From positions 1-64,000 of the forward strand of contig JAIRTW010000056.1 in NCBI GenBank assembly GCA_031254875.1: a DNA stretch of 64,000 nt, read 5' to 3'. Both the position numbers and the translations under genes were made by a program. Below are positions 59,224 through 64,000 of this stretch, piece after piece; positions within the stretch are counted from its first letter, which is position 1; each line of letters opens with the position of its first letter. The stretch is from Candidatus Bathycorpusculum termitum. GTDB taxonomy: Archaea > Thermoproteota > Bathyarchaeia > Bathyarchaeales > Bathycorpusculaceae. A model generated the notes under the pieces. The model had not been told where the DNA came from and made no database searches. It was given only the letters and a program-made list of their open reading frames with translations.

Positions 59224-61032
59224 TTAGGTGGGTCGACGGATTTTTTCACGTAGTTTTAGCATAATTCCCCTAATTGCTGATTCCGCTTTATCGTGGATTT
59301 TCTGGTAGTTAACAATGTTTTGCTTATAGTTTTCACGTGAAATCTCACCTTTGCCATAGAGTCTCTCTAGATTCTCGATGTTCTTTTCAGATTCTGCTAG
59401 GTCAGCTTCAGCTAAATCCAGTTGTATAATCAAATCAGTATAGGTACCGCTGACGCGTCGCAACAGTATTTTAGAACGTTCTATATTTCGTGTCAAGTTT
59501 TCAATATGGATTTCTACGGCTTTCTTTTGAACTTTGTATTGGCGTCTTGGAACTTTTCCTTTTTGTGCTTTTGTATCCAGTGACTTTAATTCTGCGGATA
59601 ACTGTTTTTTTGCTTCATAGGTATCTACAAAGTCTCTGATGTTATCTACAGTCACTTGCTGGACCGGGTTCACATCATAGACCGGCTGAGAAACCTCAGG
59701 TTTAGCCGCCGCGACGATTTCTCCCGCTCTGTTCTTATAGGTTTTCTCTTTAGATTTGTGAATCCGGTAAACAAATGCGCCGACACAACCAATTAAAGCG
59801 GCAAACGATGCCCAAAACGTGGGTATAAACGAAACCCACACTGGACTATAGCTATACGATAACTCAACGATGTTTTGTTGGTGTGCAAGATGATCCACAT
59901 AACTTACATCCTCTGTTTCGATGGTGAGTATATCTTGGAAGGTGTTGCGAGTTAATGTAGCTGAAGCATCCAGCGCGGACGCCTGGGGCGAAACAAGCGT
60001 TGCTCCCTCAGGGAAACTAAACACAGTTGTTGCCTGCCCAACAAGATACTGTAAGCCCGGAAAAACCTTGAAATCCCTAAGTATATACTCGCTACCTTGT
60101 AACACCGCACCAGGTAGATTATACTGGACCGTTAGACTCGTAGACTGCCCCTGATTCACAAAGGTGCCAAGAATCGTGCTGGCCAAACGCATACCCGCGT
60201 TTTCAGTTAGTTTAGCCGATAGAGTTCCTTCGAATTGGTCTCTGACAACCACGTTTGTTGCTTCAAGTGGTAAACCCAGTATGAAGGCGCTTAGTTGCGA
60301 AGCGGAATTGCTTGTGATGTGGTAAGTATCCACTACGGTTACCTCCCCCGTGGCGTCGATGGTTATCTGGCGGTTTAAGCTGTTTATGACCGCTATCTGG
60401 AGAGTTCCCATCGGCAACACGACGTTGGCTTGTGCGGTTGAATAGGTGTAGGCGGGCAGGTTAGTCTTAACATAACTCATGCTTTTCTCTGTTCCGTCAG
60501 GTTTGTTTATGGTGATGGCTGTGGGGATGTTGGGAAACATTATGTTAACGTTGCATGTTTCAACGTTTTGAGTTAAACTTGGGTACGCTGGGAAATCAAG
60601 GATGTAACCGCCGTTTCCATCCTCGGTAACTAAGCGGTTGGATAACACAAATGCCACCGTGAAGACTGATGGCGTATTTCCCTCAAAGTAAATTTCTACC
60701 CCGTAGAATCCACTATGGCCGTCTAGTTGCACCCCTAGGTGCATGCCATATACCTGGGTTTTATCGTATGCTAAGACCTTGAGGATATCGGCACTGTACC
60801 GATAGGGCAGTCCAATCATAAAGCTATTTGGTATTTGTCCTGAAACATGGATGGTGTCGAGGATAACTACGTTGCCGGTATACATGATCTGTACTTGATG
60901 ATCAACCTGTGTGATGCTGTAGCTGTTTGTCTGTGCAGAAACCATGGTGAGAGGTAAAGATGCTGAAAGAACGATTAGGACACTAAAAACTGCAGTCAAC
61001 AGCGCTACTGCGGTTTGCTTCAAGAGATTCAC
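59224..61032 (-). CDS. Signal-anchored membrane protein with extracellular beta-rich domain and C-terminal cytoplasmic coiled coil
   Basis: N-terminal signal LLTAVFSVLIVLSASLPL; TM PTFWASFAALIGCVGAFVY near residue 420; Lys/Glu-rich C-terminus. Confidence 0.75.
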   Translation of the reverse strand: MNLLKQTAVALLTAVFSVLIVLSASLPLTMVSAQTNSYSITQVDHQVQIMYTGNVVILDTIHVSGQIPNSFMIGLPYRYSADILKVLAYDKTQVYGMHLGVQLDGHSGFYGVEIYFEGNTPSVFTVAFVLSNRLVTEDGNGGYILDFPAYPSLTQNVETCNVNIMFPNIPTAITINKPDGTEKSMSYVKTNLPAYTYSTAQANVVLPMGTLQIAVINSLNRQITIDATGEVTVVDTYHITSNSASQLSAFILGLPLEATNVVVRDQFEGTLSAKLTENAGMRLASTILGTFVNQGQSTSLTVQYNLPGAVLQGSEYILRDFKVFPGLQYLVGQATTVFSFPEGATLVSPQASALDASATLTRNTFQDILTIETEDVSYVDHLAHQQNIVELSYSYSPVWVSFIPTFWASFAALIGCVGAFVYRIHKSKEKTYKNRAGEIVAAAKPEVSQPVYDVNPVQQVTVDNIRDFVDTYEAKKQLSAELKSLDTKAQKGKVPRRQYKVQKKAVEIHIENLTRNIERSKILLRRVSGTYTDLIIQLDLAEADLAESEKNIENLERLYGKGEISRENYKQNIVNYQKIHDKAESAIRGIMLKLREKIRRPT

Positions 61033-61203
61033 CAGTCTGATTGTTCTATGTTACGTTAACCGGTTTATTTATTTTTACCGTATGGGTGATGGATGTACCA
61101 ATCGAGGAGACTAAAAAGCAAAATCGTTGCATGCGTTTTTCTCGTTTTAGTGTATGATGGGATTTGATCAACAAAACCCGCGCCAAATATATTTAATTTT
61201 TAG

Positions 61204-61279
61204 TAGCGGGGAGTAGATTTGAACTACTGATCTCTGGGTTATGAGCCCAGCGGGTTGATCCTGGCTACCCCACCCCGCT
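61204..61279 (-). tRNA. tRNA-Met (CAT), initiator type
   Basis: Minus strand AGCGGGGTGGGGTAGCCAGGATCAACCCGCTGGGCTCATAACCCAGAGATCAGTAGTTCAAATCTACTCCCCGCTA: acceptor AGCGGGG/CCCCGCT, anticodon stem with GGG/CCC, TTCAAAT loop. No CCA encoded. Confidence 0.95.
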
Positions 61280-61405
61280 ATGCTTCTGCGCTTCAAAACG
61301 GGCTGATGTACTTATTAGTTAAGGTGTTAGATATTAAGTTTCTTTTTCCTATCCGGCAAAAGGTTTTTAGAGGCGGCGTCTTTCCCTAAGGCTGGATAGA
61401 TTACG

Positions 61406-62077
61406 ATGGATAAGCCGTATTTACGTAAACTCTCAAACCCTGTGCTTGACAACCCCATATTTGTACAGGGACTACCGGGCTTTGGAAACGTAGGGAGAAT
61501 AGCGGCTCACTTCCTTATCAAATTCTGTGATGCCAAACCCTTCGCAGAATTATATTCGCCCTCCTTCCCCGATTACATATCCATAACCTCCAAGGGCATT
61601 GCCCATCTGCCTCGCTATGAATTCTACTACGCTCCCCTGGAGAAAAACACGTTAATTATCATGACAGGGGAAATTCAGCCCAGTTTCGACGATGTCGTTG
61701 CACATTATGAGGTCTGCGAGTTCGTGATTGATTTTGTGGAGAAACTTGGTTGCCGCTTCATAGTCACCATGGGCGGTGTTCCTATAACTGAAGACAAAAC
61801 ACAGGTTTATATTGCCGCAACTTCGCCTCGGCTGGCGACAGAGTTCATGGAGAAGGGCGCTGTTATCTACAGCAAGGGCCGAATCGTAGGCGGCACAGGT
61901 TTGACATTAGCTTTAGCGAAGGAACGTAAAATCGATGGCATCAGTTTGCTTGGGACAACGATGGGTTTTAAAGCTGATAAGGGCGCTGGATTTTTGGTTT
62001 TCAAGTTTTTGATGACGGCCTTAGGAAAAGAGATAAAAGAAGGTTTAGCTGAGAACAATCAAATTGAAGAGTCATAA
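61406..62077 (+). CDS. PAC2-family protein (proteasome-assembly-chaperone-like)
   Basis: PIFVQGLPGFGNVGRIAAHFLI, LIIMTGEIQPSF, MGGVPITED, GRIVGGTGLTLALAKERKIDGISLLGTT. Confidence 0.9.
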   Translation: MDKPYLRKLSNPVLDNPIFVQGLPGFGNVGRIAAHFLIKFCDAKPFAELYSPSFPDYISITSKGIAHLPRYEFYYAPLEKNTLIIMTGEIQPSFDDVVAHYEVCEFVIDFVEKLGCRFIVTMGGVPITEDKTQVYIAATSPRLATEFMEKGAVIYSKGRIVGGTGLTLALAKERKIDGISLLGTTMGFKADKGAGFLVFKFLMTALGKEIKEGLAENNQIEES

Positions 62078-62090
62078 GTTGGGCGCGACA

Positions 62091-62324
62091 ATGTCTGAAT
62101 CTAGTAAAGAAATCCAAGTTAGCGGTATAGAATCAAAGTTCGTCAAAATAGCCTTAACCATTGCCGCAGTGTTGTTGATCTTTGTCGGTCCAACCTACAT
62201 ACCCTACCTAATGAATGGTGTGCTAGGTATCGACTATTTTGTCTCCATCGGCGTCGGCGTGGTCTTCTTCATTTTGGGTTTGGTGTTGCTATTTTACCTT
62301 ATCTATAAAAAAGTCATAACCTAA
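62091..62324 (+). CDS. Small two-TM membrane protein
   Basis: Hydrophobic segments IALTIAAVLLIFVGPTYIPYL and VSIGVGVVFFILGLVLLFYLIY; overlaps or abuts the PAC2 gene. Confidence 0.6.
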   Translation: MSESSKEIQVSGIESKFVKIALTIAAVLLIFVGPTYIPYLMNGVLGIDYFVSIGVGVVFFILGLVLLFYLIYKKVIT

Positions 62325-62731
62325 CCCAAATTTTTGCCTCAGATACCCTAGAGTGCATCATCAATCAGCTTTTTAGATTCTTCATCGGCACCAAAGAAGG
62401 ATAGGCCTGTTTTATTAATGATTCTTTTATGGCCGTCACTTTGGTAATAGTAGTTGGAATCCTATACCTTTCCAGTTTTGGAGTCCGACTAAATATGTGA
62501 ATGGTATGTTGTAAAACATTATCAATTCATGTGCGGCGGAAGTGTAATCTCCGCTCCTCTCGACAGCACGACTTTAAGCGCGTCGCCTTATCAAAGACTT
62601 TTCGATTTTTGTGTCCTGTTTACAGTCTGTCCTTCTTCTGTATAGTGGTTTTTCGTATAAATCATCCACCGACCCTCTAAAGTTCAAGAAATTAAACAGG
62701 ATTTTTGAACCGTGTCAAAGGGGCGTTTAGG

Positions 62732-63976
62732 TTAGAGTATGAAGGGTAATATGAGGGTTGAAATGACTAGAGCTGCGCAGATAATAGATACGCCCAAAGT
62801 TATCCGATGGATTGTTTTCTCGCTTAATCTGTTGCCGGCAAACCGTTTGAGTATTATATCTAAGATTCTGCCGCCATCCAGCGGGTAAATAGGTAGAGCA
62901 TTGAACATGGCGAGGTTAAAATTGACAAACCACAGCCAAAACAGTGTGTTTGCCACAATTACCCATGCCGATCCTAACCCATGTGTGTAGAACGGCGCCA
63001 GAAAATCAGAGTACGGTACCATCCCAGGAACAAGAGTTGGGGGAACTATGTACATTGTAATTCTCTCTATGGAGAATGTCTGATAGTTTTCCAGCCGTAC
63101 ATCTGTCTGCAGATCATAGGTGGTTATTCCCATGATGGTGCGATTGTCTGAAACTGTAAGGGTGACGGTGGTTGAATACTGTTGTTGCCATTCATCGCCT
63201 CTTACCACCTCAACCAGCACCGTATCACCAGCCGTTTTATTACCCAATATTGTCTGCAGGTTTGTAGTGCTGTTAACTGGTATGTTGTCGATTGAGACAA
63301 AAATATCTCTGGGCATAAGACCTGCCTCCTGTGCCGGCATTCCATCAATAACGCTGTTAATATATACGCCATTGGCAACAGGGCTTACGCCGCCCACCAA
63401 AACCAAGAGTAACATCAAACATACCGCACCAACAATGACGTTTCCACCAACTCCAGCCGCCATCACTTTGAGTGAGGGGCGAGCTCGGGATCTTTTTACC
63501 TGTTCTTCATCGACGTCGACAAACGCCCCGATAGGGATAATCAAGAAGAACACAATACCACTTGATTTAACGTTAAAGCCAGCATTACGGGCAATAATCC
63601 CATGAGCGCCCTCATGAATCACAATGGCAACTACTATGGCAATCCAGCCATAAACAATGGGCAACATAGGATTGATTCCGGGTAACATTAGAATCGATTG
63701 GGGACCTAGGTCGCGTGTAATTTCGCCGACTGCAGGATTACTTAGCAGAGCAAAAAGACTGTTTACTATAAGATAGAGCATTGCGCCGGTTACGAATGGC
63801 ACAAGTACTAGCAGAATCCATGAAATGTAGTGTGAAGCCCGAAGCGCCCCCAGCCGGTCGAAAACTTTTGCGAAACGTTTAGTTCGGATAATAATTAGGG
63901 GGAATTTTATGTCTATTCGTTTTTCTTCTTCTGCATCTGGGGGTTGTGCTTTGTTTTCTGTTTCGGGCGCAGTCAA
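62732..63976 (-). CDS. Site-2 protease family (M50) membrane metalloprotease with PDZ domain
   Basis: VVAIVIHEGAHGIIARNAG (HExxH), PDZ-like INSVIDGMPAQEAGLMPRDIFVSIDNIPV, NALPIYPLDGGRILD. The true start may lie beyond the window edge. Confidence 0.93.
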   Translation of the reverse strand: MTAPETENKAQPPDAEEEKRIDIKFPLIIIRTKRFAKVFDRLGALRASHYISWILLVLVPFVTGAMLYLIVNSLFALLSNPAVGEITRDLGPQSILMLPGINPMLPIVYGWIAIVVAIVIHEGAHGIIARNAGFNVKSSGIVFFLIIPIGAFVDVDEEQVKRSRARPSLKVMAAGVGGNVIVGAVCLMLLLVLVGGVSPVANGVYINSVIDGMPAQEAGLMPRDIFVSIDNIPVNSTTNLQTILGNKTAGDTVLVEVVRGDEWQQQYSTTVTLTVSDNRTIMGITTYDLQTDVRLENYQTFSIERITMYIVPPTLVPGMVPYSDFLAPFYTHGLGSAWVIVANTLFWLWFVNFNLAMFNALPIYPLDGGRILDIILKRFAGNRLSEKTIHRITLGVSIICAALVISTLILPFIL

Positions 63977-64000
63977 TATAGAACGCTCAACACTCAGACG

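Noticed and set aside
1-64000. Transposases, integrases, toxin-antitoxin or defence genes
   Set aside because: None recognised in the window; content is mostly core and metabolic.

Overview
This is an archaeal chromosomal window. Evidence includes TFB, Gar1, L7Ae, S28e and L24e, an archaeal-type CODH/ACS, Ftr, CofE, RtcB and an initiator tRNA-Met. The gene mix (archaeal Wood-Ljungdahl genes, a DapL-type lysine pathway, no methanogenesis genes seen) suggests a Bathyarchaeia-like lineage; that is inference only. Main blocks: (1) lysine operon asd-lysA-dapF-dapL with dapA-dapB (0.6-6.8 kb, minus strand); (2) ribosomal and information-processing genes (7.4-9.6 kb); (3) MBL hydrolase, RtcB and a tandem hairpin repeat (9.9-12.5 kb); (4) CysK/CysE, an ABC-2 exporter and small conserved archaeal genes (13.6-20 kb); (5) an SPFH/zinc-ribbon operon (21.5-24.2 kb); (6) PQQ-like propeller, methyltransferase, radical SAM and two deoxyhypusine synthase paralogs (24-32 kb); (7) a minus-strand operon-like set of FrhB-like, MTHFR-like, CofE and SCP2 genes (32.5-35.6 kb); (8) two CooC-like ATPases flanking a beta-helix protein, followed by cdhA-B-C-D-E (37-47.3 kb); (9) a divergent cis-prenyltransferase-like protein with UbiA, then PurF/PurD/HAD/Ftr/PfkB (47.4-55.4 kb); (10) FprA, parvulin, a ferredoxin missing from the ORF track, tRNA-iMet, PAC2 and a site-2 protease (56-64 kb). 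The observations I rate highest are the MTHFR-like/FrhB-like/CofE cluster, the beta-helix gene between CooC genes, the divergent cis-prenyltransferase, a PurF whose catalytic Cys lies upstream of any canonical start codon, the tandem covarying hairpins after rtcB, and the TTGGYAATAT motif cluster near 58.6-59.0 kb. All calls come from reading the sequence by eye. No database search was run.
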